DNA of 6,700 nucleotides from an uncultured Anaerosporobacter sp. (GCA_945787925.1 CALZJY010000114.1:1-6700), one strand, 5' to 3'; counted from the first letter of the stretch, positions 1 through 5,770 are shown. Notes: generated by a model from the sequence alone, not told the origin. A program made the numbers and translations.

Positions 1-371
1 AGGTCGATTTGATTCGTAAAGACGGTGACTGCGTCGAGGTTGTGGATTTCAAATCCGAAAAGAAACCAAACTTAGAAGAGGGCTCTGCAGCATTTGATCG
101 TTATCGTCGTCAGTTAGAGGTATATGCATACTTGATTGAAGAACGTTTAGGCAAGACAGTGAGCAAGATGCATCTGTATTATACTGGGGAAGATGGAGAT
201 AATCCGACCATTACGTTTGATAAGTCAAAGGAATCCATTCGCAGTACGATGCAGGCATTTGATCAGGTAGTAGAAGAGATTGAACACAGAAACTATGCTC
301 ATGGCGCAATAACTATGGAACAATGTAGGGGCTGTGATATGCGTTTCTACTGTAGAGGCAGAAAACAATAG
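1..371 (+). CDS. C-terminal end of a UvrD-like helicase/PD-(D/E)XK nuclease (5' partial)
   Basis: The reading frame is open at the left edge (first full codon at base 3, reading V-D-L-I-R-K) and ends with TAG at 369-371, so only about 122 C-terminal residues are visible. They fit the PD-(D/E)XK nuclease domain (PDDEXK_1 type) fused to UvrD/AddB-like helicases. The V-D-L-I strand supplies an acidic residue. V-V-D-F-K (D at 45-47, K at 51-53) is the D-x-K core. R-Q-L-E-V-Y-A-Y gives the Q-x3-Y motif. Three cysteines near the end (C-x2-C-x5-C, about 324-353) resemble the C-terminal iron-sulfur ligands of AddB and Cas4 nucleases; the fourth ligand would lie upstream of the window. The role would be DNA unwinding and end processing in repair or recombination. 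The helicase motifs are outside the window, so AddB-like and UvrD-like full-length proteins cannot be separated. A stand-alone Cas4-like nuclease is less likely but not excluded. Confidence 0.8.
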   Translation, partial: VDLIRKDGDCVEVVDFKSEKKPNLEEGSAAFDRYRRQLEVYAYLIEERLGKTVSKMHLYYTGEDGDNPTITFDKSKESIRSTMQAFDQVVEEIEHRNYAHGAITMEQCRGCDMRFYCRGRKQ

Positions 372-380
372 AATAACTCA

Positions 381-426
381 AAACTAGGCAGTAGGTAAGA
401 GGAGACTCTTGCTTACTGCCTAGTTT
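381..426 (+). terminator. Long 21-bp hairpin with GAGA tetraloop, terminator-like but lacking a U-tract
   Basis: Bases 381-401 pair with 406-426 along 21 positions, all Watson-Crick except two G-U wobbles. They close on a GAGA loop (402-405), which fits the stable GNRA tetraloop class. The hairpin lies 10 bases after the helicase stop. Only three Ts end the right arm and the following bases are GCGAGTAAG, so it is not a textbook intrinsic terminator. It may block 3' exonucleases, terminate with factor help, or be a dispersed palindromic repeat. The structure is seen directly; the function is inferred. Confidence 0.55.
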
Positions 427-471
427 GCGAGTAAGATAAAAAGAAGGAAGAATAGGAGGGAAAAGAGTAAA

Positions 472-1106
472 ATGAGAAAAGAAACACAAGAAGAGGTTAT
501 ACATCATGGAAGAGTGGTCTGTGGACAGTTTATTCGACCAGAAGGGAACGGACCATATCCAGTTGTAATCTTTAGCCATGGGTTTAACGGAAGTTATACC
601 AACTTTCTAAAGGATGCCTATTTTATGGCGGAGCAAGGAAGTGCATCGTTTTGTTTTGATTTCTGTGGTGGTTCAGTGGAGGCAACGAGCAGCATGGATA
701 CAACCGAGATGACGATCACGACAGAATGTGAAGATCTTCGTGCAGTCGTGGATTGGTGTTATTGTTTCCAGCACTTTGTATGGCAGATGATTGGACGAAA
801 CGTTATAAGAGGCTCGAAGACGTTCCAGAGACTGTGGACTTATGGGGGATGACAATCGGACGTCGGTTCGTGGAAGAAGTATATGGAACGAATGTATTTT
901 CAAAACTTGGTTCTTATCAAGGAGAAGTCATGTTCTTCCATGGAGGATATGACTCTATCGTGCCGATTTCTTATAGCGAAAGGGGAAGTCAGTTATATGC
1001 ACAGAGCGAGCTTATCGTTTATGAGGAAGAAGGACATGGTTTTTCGGAAGAAACCAATCAGCTAGTAAGAGAACGTGTAGCAGATTTTATCTTACATAAA
1101 AAATAA
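472..1106 (+). pseudogene. Alpha/beta hydrolase gene broken by an internal out-of-frame deletion
   Basis: Two fragments of one alpha/beta hydrolase lie in different frames. The first starts at ATG 472 after AGGAGGG (454-460). It carries the early strand and oxyanion-hole segment F-S-H-G-F-N-G and a later F-D-F-C-G-G, and is homologous up to A-V-V-D-W near 756. The second resumes at about 753 with L-V-L-L-F-P-A-L-C and runs to TAA at 1104-1106. It keeps the catalytic Asp region (H-G-G-Y-D-S-I-V-P) and the catalytic His (E-G-H-G-F). In this family the G-x-S-x-G nucleophile elbow lies between these blocks, and it is absent in all frames here. From family spacing I infer a loss of roughly 35-40 codons with length 1 modulo 3. 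After the junction the first frame reads about 30 unrelated residues to a stop at 850-852. The product would have no nucleophile, so it cannot be an active serine hydrolase. Confidence 0.82.
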
Positions 1107-1137
1107 AAAATTGGCTATTCAACAAACTGGAATTTGT

Positions 1138-1563
1138 CTATTTTCTATAATTTTGACCTATGATATTTCCTGTGTCATCTACAAAAAAATCAATTGAGCC
1201 TAATACTTCATCATCAGTTGTTGTGAATACAACCTTAAAATACTTTTCTGAATTAGTATCATCGGATATTTTATAATAATTATCTGGTAATTTTTCTATC
1301 ATTGTAATGATAGGATGATCCCAATTTGTCACAGTACTCACTTCTGCACTATTGTTTTCGCTTAAATAATTTTGACAAATATTTATACAATCCTTTTCAT
1401 TAATAGTTGCGACCGTTGAATTTGGCTCTGTAGTTATTTCTTGCGAAATTATGGCTTTTTCTTCATTTTTATCTGTTGATGAAACATTTTGATTGTTTTG
1501 ATTTCCACAAGCACCCAACAATAGCATATTTGCCACTAATAGTGAAATGATAATTTTTTTCAT
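1138..1563 (-). CDS. Small secreted lipoprotein of unknown function
   Basis: The 141-residue protein begins with a lipoprotein signal: K2-K3, a hydrophobic core (residues 4-16) and the lipobox L-G-A-C with Cys19 as the lipidation site. It should be anchored on the outer face of the membrane. Residues 20-55 are a low-complexity Asn/Ser/Thr/Glu linker. Residues 57-141 form a small domain with a helix containing two cysteines (C-I-N-I-C) and a beta-rich end with an F-x-V-D-D-x-G-x-I-I-G pattern. I do not recognise a named family. The start is fixed by AAAGGAGGT (1579-1571) seven bases upstream. The gene points against its neighbours and is visibly AT-richer (one 60-base line is about 27% GC, against about 45% in a line of gapN), which suggests a different origin or relaxed composition. 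An ECF-type promoter lies just upstream. No clear hairpin terminator follows, only T-runs at about 1110-1090 on this strand. Confidence 0.85.
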   Translation of the reverse strand: MKKIIISLLVANMLLLGACGNQNNQNVSSTDKNEEKAIISQEITTEPNSTVATINEKDCINICQNYLSENNSAEVSTVTNWDHPIITMIEKLPDNYYKISDDTNSEKYFKVVFTTTDDEVLGSIDFFVDDTGNIIGQNYRK

Positions 1564-1587
1564 AATGATTACCTCCTTTACATATAA

Positions 1588-1614
1588 GACGGATTTTCTA
1601 TGTCCAAAGTTTCA
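1588..1614 (-). promoter_or_regulatory. Candidate ECF-sigma promoter for the lipoprotein gene
   Basis: Reading the minus strand, TGAAAC (1614-1609) is followed after 17 bases by CGTC (1591-1588), then TTATATG and the ribosome binding site. The -35 AAC core and the CGTC -10 element are the signature of ECF sigma factors of the SigW/SigM/SigV kind in Firmicutes. The start point would fall about 20 bases before the ATG, a sensible short leader. The overlapping TTGAAA has no -10 box at 17 bases; the nearest TATA-like hexamer is 22 bases away, so a sigma-A promoter is a poorer fit. No sigma gene is in the window, so the controlling factor is unknown. Confidence 0.55.
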
Positions 1615-1773
1615 AAAGACAAAAAAATTAGATGGAAAAATTCCCTTGGTTTCACTAGCGTTATATTTTTCTCCTTGGAGATGATGAGTAATGAGTTCTA
1701 TTTTGATGTATGCCAATTGGTAAGGAAGCATGCGATTAGAAGTTCATAGTTTGAGTTTGAAGGAGGAATCGCA
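1615..1773 (+). other. Intergenic leader region of gapN, no confident promoter
   Basis: This is the gene-free stretch between the divergent lipoprotein gene and gapN. A weak sigma-A candidate is TTGGAG (1675-1680), an 18-base gap and TATTTT (1699-1704); both boxes are poor matches. CCAATTGG (1713-1720) is a short perfect palindrome that may be chance. The gapN ribosome binding site AAGGAGG lies at 1760-1766. I see no riboswitch-like fold, terminator or small ORF with a good start signal. Confidence 0.3.
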
Positions 1774-3168
1774 ATGGATACGAAAATGATTGATATCATT
1801 TCCCCGTTAACAAACGAAGTAATTGGTCAAGTCAAGGCAATGTCAAAAAAAGAAGTAGGTGCCATCATACAAAAGGCAAAGGAAAGCTGGCCTGCTTGGA
1901 GAGAGTTAGCAAGTTCGAAACGTATGGAATATCTTTATAACGCAGCAGACTTGTTAGAGGAAAGAGCAGATGAATTAGCCGAAATCGTGATGCTTGAGGT
2001 AGGAAAGGATAAGAAGAGTGCCCGCACGGAAGTCATGCGTACGGCAGACATGATTCGATTTACCGTAGATATTGCAAAAGGATTAAATGGTACGATGATT
2101 CCAGCGGAGAACTTTCCTGGAGGATCAAAAAACAAATATGCCATTACGAACCGTGAACCTCTTGGTGTTGTATTAGCCATCTCTCCATTTAACTATCCCG
2201 TAAACCTAGCAGCATCGAAGATTGCGCCCGCACTTGTGACTGGCAATACGGTCGTGTTTAAGCCAGCAACCCAAGGAAGTCTTTCTGGTACATTCTTAGC
2301 CAATGTATTTTTAGAAGCAGGAATTCCGGAAGGCGTATTAGCTGTGATTACCGGAAAAGGAAGCGAGATTGGCGATTATGTCGTTGTGCATAAGGATATC
2401 GATTTCGTAAACTTCACAGGAAGCACCGAAGTAGGACAGCATATCGCCCAACAAGTAAGGATGATTCCAATCTTAATGGAACTTGGCGGAAAGGATGCAG
2501 CAGTCGTATTAGAAGATGCGGATTTAGATCTTGCAGCAAAACATATTGTTGCGGGTGCCTTCTCCTACTCAGGACAGCGTTGTACTGCCATTAAACGTGT
2601 CCTTGTAGTAAATGAGGTGGCAGATGCCTTAGTGGACAAAATCCGTATCCATGTGATGGAGCTGAAGGTGGGAAATCCAGCAGATACGGAAGGTGGATTA
2701 GATGTCGTTCCATTAATCAATGAAAAGGCAGCAGATTTCGTAGAAGAATTGATCATAGACGCAAAAGAAAAGGGTGCCAATATATTATGTGGTGGAACGA
2801 GAGAAGGAAATATGGTACAGCCAACGCTTATTGATCATGTGACTACCGATATGCGAGTGGCATGGGAAGAACCGTTTGGTCCCGTACTTCCCGTGCTTCG
2901 TGTAGCTTCCATGGAAGAAGCCATTCAAATTGCCAATGAATCAGAATACGGATTACAAAGTTCGGTATTCACAAAGGACGTAGACAAAGCATTTGAAGTG
3001 GCAAGGAAGCTTGAAGTTGGTACGGTACAAATCAATAATAAGACAGAACGTGGACCGGACAACTTACCGTTCCTAGGCGTAAAAAGTTCAGGAATCGGCG
3101 TACAAGGAATTATGTATTCCATTGAAGCAATGACAAGAGTAAAATCAACCGTATTGAATTTGTCCTGA
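1774..3168 (+). CDS. gapN: NADP-dependent non-phosphorylating glyceraldehyde-3-phosphate dehydrogenase (GapN)
   Basis: This 464-residue cytoplasmic aldehyde dehydrogenase should oxidise glyceraldehyde-3-phosphate directly to 3-phosphoglycerate while reducing NADP+. That bypasses the GAPDH/phosphoglycerate kinase pair, giving NADPH at the cost of one ATP. Visible active-site residues are Asn140 (S-P-F-N-Y-P), Lys163 (V-F-K-P-A-T), the cofactor loop F-T-G-S-T-E-V-G (214-221), Glu236 (M-E-L-G-G-K-D), nucleophile Cys270 (S-G-Q-R-C-T) and Glu366 (E-E-P-F-G-P). The GapN assignment within the superfamily rests on Arg269 next to the cysteine, E-R-G-P-D-N (Arg426) for phosphate binding, and the end block L-P-F-L-G-V-K followed by V-Q-G-I and Y-S-I-E-A-M-T. 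Length is normal (about 475 in streptococcal GapN). The ATG is set by AAGGAGG seven bases upstream. A succinate-semialdehyde or lactaldehyde dehydrogenase is the alternative, but the C-terminal block argues for GapN. Confidence 0.9.
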   Translation: MDTKMIDIISPLTNEVIGQVKAMSKKEVGAIIQKAKESWPAWRELASSKRMEYLYNAADLLEERADELAEIVMLEVGKDKKSARTEVMRTADMIRFTVDIAKGLNGTMIPAENFPGGSKNKYAITNREPLGVVLAISPFNYPVNLAASKIAPALVTGNTVVFKPATQGSLSGTFLANVFLEAGIPEGVLAVITGKGSEIGDYVVVHKDIDFVNFTGSTEVGQHIAQQVRMIPILMELGGKDAAVVLEDADLDLAAKHIVAGAFSYSGQRCTAIKRVLVVNEVADALVDKIRIHVMELKVGNPADTEGGLDVVPLINEKAADFVEELIIDAKEKGANILCGGTREGNMVQPTLIDHVTTDMRVAWEEPFGPVLPVLRVASMEEAIQIANESEYGLQSSVFTKDVDKAFEVARKLEVGTVQINNKTERGPDNLPFLGVKSSGIGVQGIMYSIEAMTRVKSTVLNLS

Positions 3169-3233
3169 TTTGCTATAGACGAAAAGAAGAGGCAGAGAGT
3201 GTGAGACAATAAAGGGAAAAGGGGAGGAGTTCA

Positions 3234-3860
3234 ATGAATCAGTATCAAGAAATAGAGATAGCAACATGGGAACGCAAGATGCATTATCAAATCTTTCGGG
3301 AATATGCCAATCCTCGTTATGACATTAGCTTAGAGTTAGACATTACAAAGTTTTATAAGAGGTGTAAGGAGCAAGGGTATTCTATTACGATTGCCTTTAT
3401 GTATGCGGTCGCGACATGTGCGAATCAGATTCCGGCGTTTCGTGAACGGTTTCAAGAGGGAAAGCCAGTTCGTTTTGACACGCTAGACTTATCCTTTACA
3501 TATCTAAATCAAGAGACGCAGTTATTAAAAAATGTCGTAGTCGAGATGAAAAATACGATGGAAGAGTTCGTGCCTTATGCAAAAGAAGTAGCCGTGAATC
3601 AGAAGGAGTATTTTACAGGCCCAATGGGAAATGATATCTATCAGTTTTCTTCGATTCCATGGATCAGCTATACCCATATTTCTCATACGCATTCAGGAAA
3701 GAAAGACAATGCAACGCCAATGTTTGATTGGGGCAAATACCATTACCGTGATGGCAGGCTGATGATGCCATTTTCTATTGAAGCGCATCATTCGTTTGTA
3801 GATGGCATCCATATGGGACAACTAGTAGAAACTTTGCAGCAGTATTTGAATGAATGTTAA
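3234..3860 (+). CDS. CatA-like (chloramphenicol acetyltransferase family) O-acetyltransferase
   Basis: The 208-residue protein has the length and landmarks of the trimeric CAT family, which moves acetyl from acetyl-CoA to a hydroxyl. The N-terminal W-E-R-K-M-H-Y-Q-I-F (12-21) matches the family's W-x-R-K-x3-(Y/F)-x2-F signature. S-S-I-P-W-I-S-Y (139-146) corresponds to the segment holding the active-site serine. The catalytic motif H-H-S-F-V-D-G-I-H (185-193) supplies the base His186 and the structural Asp190. The start follows GGGGAGGAG (3221-3229). It lies 65 bases after gapN with no terminator between, so co-transcription is likely. The motifs indicate an active enzyme, but divergent chromosomal CatA-like proteins are common in Clostridia and often have no proven drug substrate. 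Acetylation of chloramphenicol is therefore possible but not shown, and no mobile-element sequence flanks it. Confidence 0.85.
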   Translation: MNQYQEIEIATWERKMHYQIFREYANPRYDISLELDITKFYKRCKEQGYSITIAFMYAVATCANQIPAFRERFQEGKPVRFDTLDLSFTYLNQETQLLKNVVVEMKNTMEEFVPYAKEVAVNQKEYFTGPMGNDIYQFSSIPWISYTHISHTHSGKKDNATPMFDWGKYHYRDGRLMMPFSIEAHHSFVDGIHMGQLVETLQQYLNEC

Positions 3861-3875
3861 TGTGACAAAGTCACA
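3861..3875. promoter_or_regulatory. Perfect palindrome TGTGACAAAGTCACA, probable Crp/Fnr-family operator
   Basis: Six-base arms TGTGAC and GTCACA flank AAA, directly after the stop codon of the acetyltransferase gene. TGTGA/TCACA are the half-sites read by CRP-type helices. The centre (3868) is about 41 bases upstream of the start predicted from the TATAAT at 3897, the class II activator position. The operon it precedes ends in a Crp/Fnr regulator with a CRP-like recognition helix. One caveat is that the spacing between TGTGA and TCACA is five bases, whereas E. coli CRP sites have six. No U-run follows, so a terminator is unlikely. Confidence 0.6.
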
Positions 3876-3896
3876 GAATAACAAAAACGTTCTAGA

Positions 3897-3902
3897 TATA
3901 AT
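3897..3902 (+). promoter_or_regulatory. Consensus -10 box (TATAAT) of the YeeE/YedE operon promoter
   Basis: TATAAT matches the sigma-A -10 consensus at all six positions. With a 17-base spacer the -35 position (3874-3879) reads CAGAAT, which is no match, so the promoter probably depends on an activator bound at the palindrome just upstream. Transcription would start near 3909, leaving a leader of about 23 bases before the ATG at 3932. Confidence 0.6.
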
Positions 3903-3931
3903 GAGTGTATCAAATCGATGAGGTGAACAAT

Positions 3932-4507
3932 ATGAGCAAACAAAAATGGATGATACAAGCATTAGTCTTAGGGACGGTTTTCTTTTTGGCTACATGGATT
4001 GTAAAGCCAGTTGGGGTATCGACACAATTTTCCATTTTGTCAGGAAAGATGTACCAGGCGGTGGACTCGTCTCTGATTCAAGAGAATCCCACAAGAGAAC
4101 ATGGGTATCAAAGCAGTAATGCGTATTATGATAAGGAAGAGGGAAAGCTAGCAGAAGAAATCATGCATCCGATTACGTATGATTTCGTATTTGTACTAGC
4201 CATTCCTTTGGGAGGTTTTATTGCATATCTCTTTAGTAAGAAGAAAAGAAAAACAGAAGAAACAAGTGAGAAATCAAGTTGTCCATTAGAGGAAAGAAGA
4301 CAAGGAATGTTAAGAACGTATGGCGTAAGTTTTCTTGGAGGAGTCTTACTGCTATATGGAGCGAGGATGGCAGGCGGCTGTACGAGCGGCCATATGATGA
4401 GCGGAATGATGCAAGGAGCAGTCAGTGGGTATGCCTTTGCAGCAGCGGTATTTGCAGTAGCCATTCCAGTTGCGATTTATAGGGGAAGAAAAGGAGGAAG
4501 ACGATAG
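3932..4507 (+). CDS. YeeE/YedE-family membrane protein, first half-transporter
   Basis: This 191-residue inner-membrane protein belongs to the YeeE/YedE (DUF395, sulphur transport) family, whose characterised member TsuA imports thiosulfate. I see four likely membrane segments at about residues 7-25, 83-101, 129-149 and 166-183. The signature G-A-R-M-A-G-G-C-T-S-G-H places Cys150 in the conserved motif that in TsuA carries a cysteine on the substrate path. Unusually, about 55 polar residues lie between the first two segments, and a Lys/Glu-rich stretch with another cysteine (Cys117) lies between the second and third. A GTG at 3905 would add nine residues, but it falls at or before the predicted transcription start. 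ATG 3932 has AGGTG (3921-3925) at good spacing, so I chose it. The stop directly abuts the next gene's ATG, implying coupled synthesis of two partners. The exact substrate is not shown. Confidence 0.82.
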   Translation: MSKQKWMIQALVLGTVFFLATWIVKPVGVSTQFSILSGKMYQAVDSSLIQENPTREHGYQSSNAYYDKEEGKLAEEIMHPITYDFVFVLAIPLGGFIAYLFSKKKRKTEETSEKSSCPLEERRQGMLRTYGVSFLGGVLLLYGARMAGGCTSGHMMSGMMQGAVSGYAFAAAVFAVAIPVAIYRGRKGGRR

Positions 4508-5074
4508 ATGAAATTAGTACTTGCAGTAATCCTTGGTTCATTATTTGGATTTGCCTTATTTTATGTGGGAGCGGCTAGTCCGAAAAAGATTCAGTCCATG
4601 CTTCGGTTAGAGGACTTATCCCTTATGAAAATTATCGTATTTGCCATTGGATTTTCCAGCGTATTATTGGCATTATCCATACAAGTGGGAATGTTTGATA
4701 TCACGCATTTAAGTATCAAGCCAATGCATTTCGGAGTGGTGATAGGCGGATTGATTTTTGGTGTAGGATTTGGTCTTGCAGGAACCTGTCCAGGAACTTG
4801 CCTTGCAGCAGCAGGAGGAAAAGGAAGGAGACAGGCACTGGCTGCAATTCTAGGAGGACTGACAGGAGCACTTCTATTTGCCGTAAGCTATGATTGGTGG
4901 AAAGGACTTGGAATTTTTGATATGATGGATCTAGGAAAACGAAGTTTATTTGTAATTTCAGAACGTTTTCCATCGGTATTTTCTCTCGGAACAGGGGGAC
5001 TATTAGTAGTAGGAGGCTTATTTATGCTTATCGCATATGTAATTCCTCTACAAGGAAGAAGGACGAAGAAATAA
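4508..5074 (+). CDS. YeeE/YedE-family (DUF6691-like) membrane protein, second half-transporter
   Basis: The 188-residue hydrophobic protein is the partner of the preceding gene. The N-terminal layout (helix 3-22, then A-S-P-K-K-I-Q-S-M-L) resembles the DUF6691 branch of YeeE/YedE proteins. Further membrane segments are likely at about 41-60, 75-92, 109-127 and 160-180. The signature G-V-G-F-G-L-A-G-T-C-P-G-T-C-L-A (85-100) gives Cys94 and Cys98; the first is in the family's conserved G-x-C-P-G motif, and the second makes a C-x3-C pair. Together the two proteins (191 and 188 residues) roughly equal one full-length single-chain family member, so they probably form a heteromeric channel or transporter for a reduced sulfur species such as thiosulfate or sulfide/polysulfide. 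Start: AAGGAGG (4491-4497) ten bases before an ATG touching the upstream TAG. No rhodanese, TusA or sulfur-relay gene lies nearby in the window to narrow the substrate. Confidence 0.8.
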   Translation: MKLVLAVILGSLFGFALFYVGAASPKKIQSMLRLEDLSLMKIIVFAIGFSSVLLALSIQVGMFDITHLSIKPMHFGVVIGGLIFGVGFGLAGTCPGTCLAAAGGKGRRQALAAILGGLTGALLFAVSYDWWKGLGIFDMMDLGKRSLFVISERFPSVFSLGTGGLLVVGGLFMLIAYVIPLQGRRTKK

Positions 5075-5075
5075 G

Positions 5076-5729
5076 ATGAATAATCAACATGCAAGATTTG
5101 AACGCTTGTTACAAATGTATCCAGAATTAAATCGGATTAATGAGAAGAATCAAGGGGTAATAGAATCCCAGATTCAATTCAAACAGCTAGCAGCAGGGGA
5201 AACGATGCACACAAGAGAAGATCGCTGCTCGGATTTGTTTTTTGTAATCAAAGGCCATTTGCAAATTGAAAAAATTGACGTGAATGGACAGATTACAAGG
5301 ATGTATGCATTGGGTCCGGGAGAGATTTGTCATGAAGTACTGAGCTGTTATATGAAATGCAATTCCCTTCAATTAGCAGGACGGGCAATGACGGATATGG
5401 AAATCGCATTGCTTCCGATGCAGTTCGTACATCAATATCTGATTACCGATTTAGATTTTATGCGGTTTATGTACACAAATTTGCATGAGAAGTTTCAAAA
5501 GATGGTACAGGAGAAAGAGGAAATCTTACATGAACCCATCCCTGTGCGTCTTGTAAAGTTTTTAAAGAATAAGCAAAGTACGATGATTTATATGACCCAT
5601 CAGGAAATCGCTTTAGATCTTGGAACTGCAAGAGAGGTCGTAAGTAGAAATCTAAAGAGCTTAGAAAAGCAAGGAAAGATCAAGTTAGAAAGAAATCGAA
5701 TCAAAATCTTGGATTTAGAAAATAAATAG
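5076..5729 (+). CDS. Crp/Fnr-family transcriptional regulator with C-x5-C effector domain
   Basis: The 217-residue cytoplasmic DNA-binding protein starts one base after the transporter stop, so it is the third gene of the operon. Residues about 35-120 form the cyclic-nucleotide-binding-like beta-roll (D-L-F-F-V-I-K-G-H-L-Q-I, then L-G-P-G-E-I). A long dimer helix follows (about 126-150), then the winged helix (M-T-H-Q-E-I-A-L-D-L-G-T-A-R-E-V-V-S-R, about 173-191). Arg186, Glu187 and Arg191 align with CRP Arg180, Glu181 and Arg185, which read TGTGA; FNR has Val at the first of these. It has no N-terminal cysteine cluster, so it is not a classic iron-sulfur FNR. Instead Cys85 and Cys91 sit C-x5-C in the effector domain, with Cys95 and Cys51 nearby, which suggests a thiol-based signal. 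The ribosome binding site is weak (AAGGA-like, about 5052-5064), consistent with translational coupling. Autoregulation through 3861-3875 is inferred. Confidence 0.88.
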   Translation: MNNQHARFERLLQMYPELNRINEKNQGVIESQIQFKQLAAGETMHTREDRCSDLFFVIKGHLQIEKIDVNGQITRMYALGPGEICHEVLSCYMKCNSLQLAGRAMTDMEIALLPMQFVHQYLITDLDFMRFMYTNLHEKFQKMVQEKEEILHEPIPVRLVKFLKNKQSTMIYMTHQEIALDLGTAREVVSRNLKSLEKQGKIKLERNRIKILDLENK

Positions 5730-5741
5730 GAAGAAGAACAC

Positions 5742-5755
5742 GCATTTTAAAGTGC
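5742..5755. repeat. Near-perfect 14-bp palindrome GCATTTTAAAGTGC
   Basis: The two halves are complementary except for one T/G position on each side of the centre. It lies between the regulator stop and the promoter of the HD gene, centred about 57 bases upstream of that gene's predicted start point. It differs from the TGTGAC palindrome, so there is no ground for assigning it to the same regulator. It may be an operator or chance. Confidence 0.25.
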
Positions 5756-5770
5756 AGGAATAGAAAGTTA

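Noticed and set aside
1..371. Stand-alone Cas4 and an associated CRISPR locus
   Set aside because: The frame continues off the left edge, its motifs fit helicase-fused nucleases well, and no CRISPR repeats or other cas genes are in the window.
753..1106. Independent small gene starting with TTG at 753
   Set aside because: It has no ribosome binding site at that start, and its sequence is the direct C-terminal continuation of the hydrolase begun at 472. It is the second fragment of one broken gene.
1107..1137. Bidirectional terminator between the broken hydrolase gene and the lipoprotein gene
   Set aside because: Only a 5-bp AAATT/AATTT stem with mismatches can be drawn. T-runs are present but there is no convincing hairpin.
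1609..1615. TTGAAA as a sigma-A -35 box for the lipoprotein
   Set aside because: No -10-like hexamer lies at 16-18 bases. The nearest TATA-like sequence is 22 bases away, while the ECF reading has correct spacing.
3200..3204. TGTGA half-site between gapN and the acetyltransferase gene as a second regulator site
   Set aside because: There is no matching TCACA at any suitable spacing and no promoter boxes nearby. A single five-base word is expected by chance.
3234..3860. Definite chloramphenicol resistance gene on a mobile element
   Set aside because: Family motifs are present, but divergent chromosomal CatA-like proteins are common. No transposase, integrase or repeats flank it.
3861..3875. 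Palindrome as a terminator of the gapN-acetyltransferase unit
   Set aside because: The stem is only 6 bp with a 3-base loop and is followed by an A-rich, not T-rich, stretch.
3905..3931. GTG start at 3905 giving a nine-residue longer YeeE/YedE protein
   Set aside because: It lies three bases after the TATAAT box, at or before the predicted transcription start, and has no ribosome binding site. ATG 3932 has AGGTG at proper spacing.
5076..5729. Oxygen-sensing iron-sulfur FNR
   Set aside because: The N-terminal cysteine cluster of FNR is absent, the cysteines are inside the beta-roll, and the recognition helix has CRP's Arg in place of FNR's Val.
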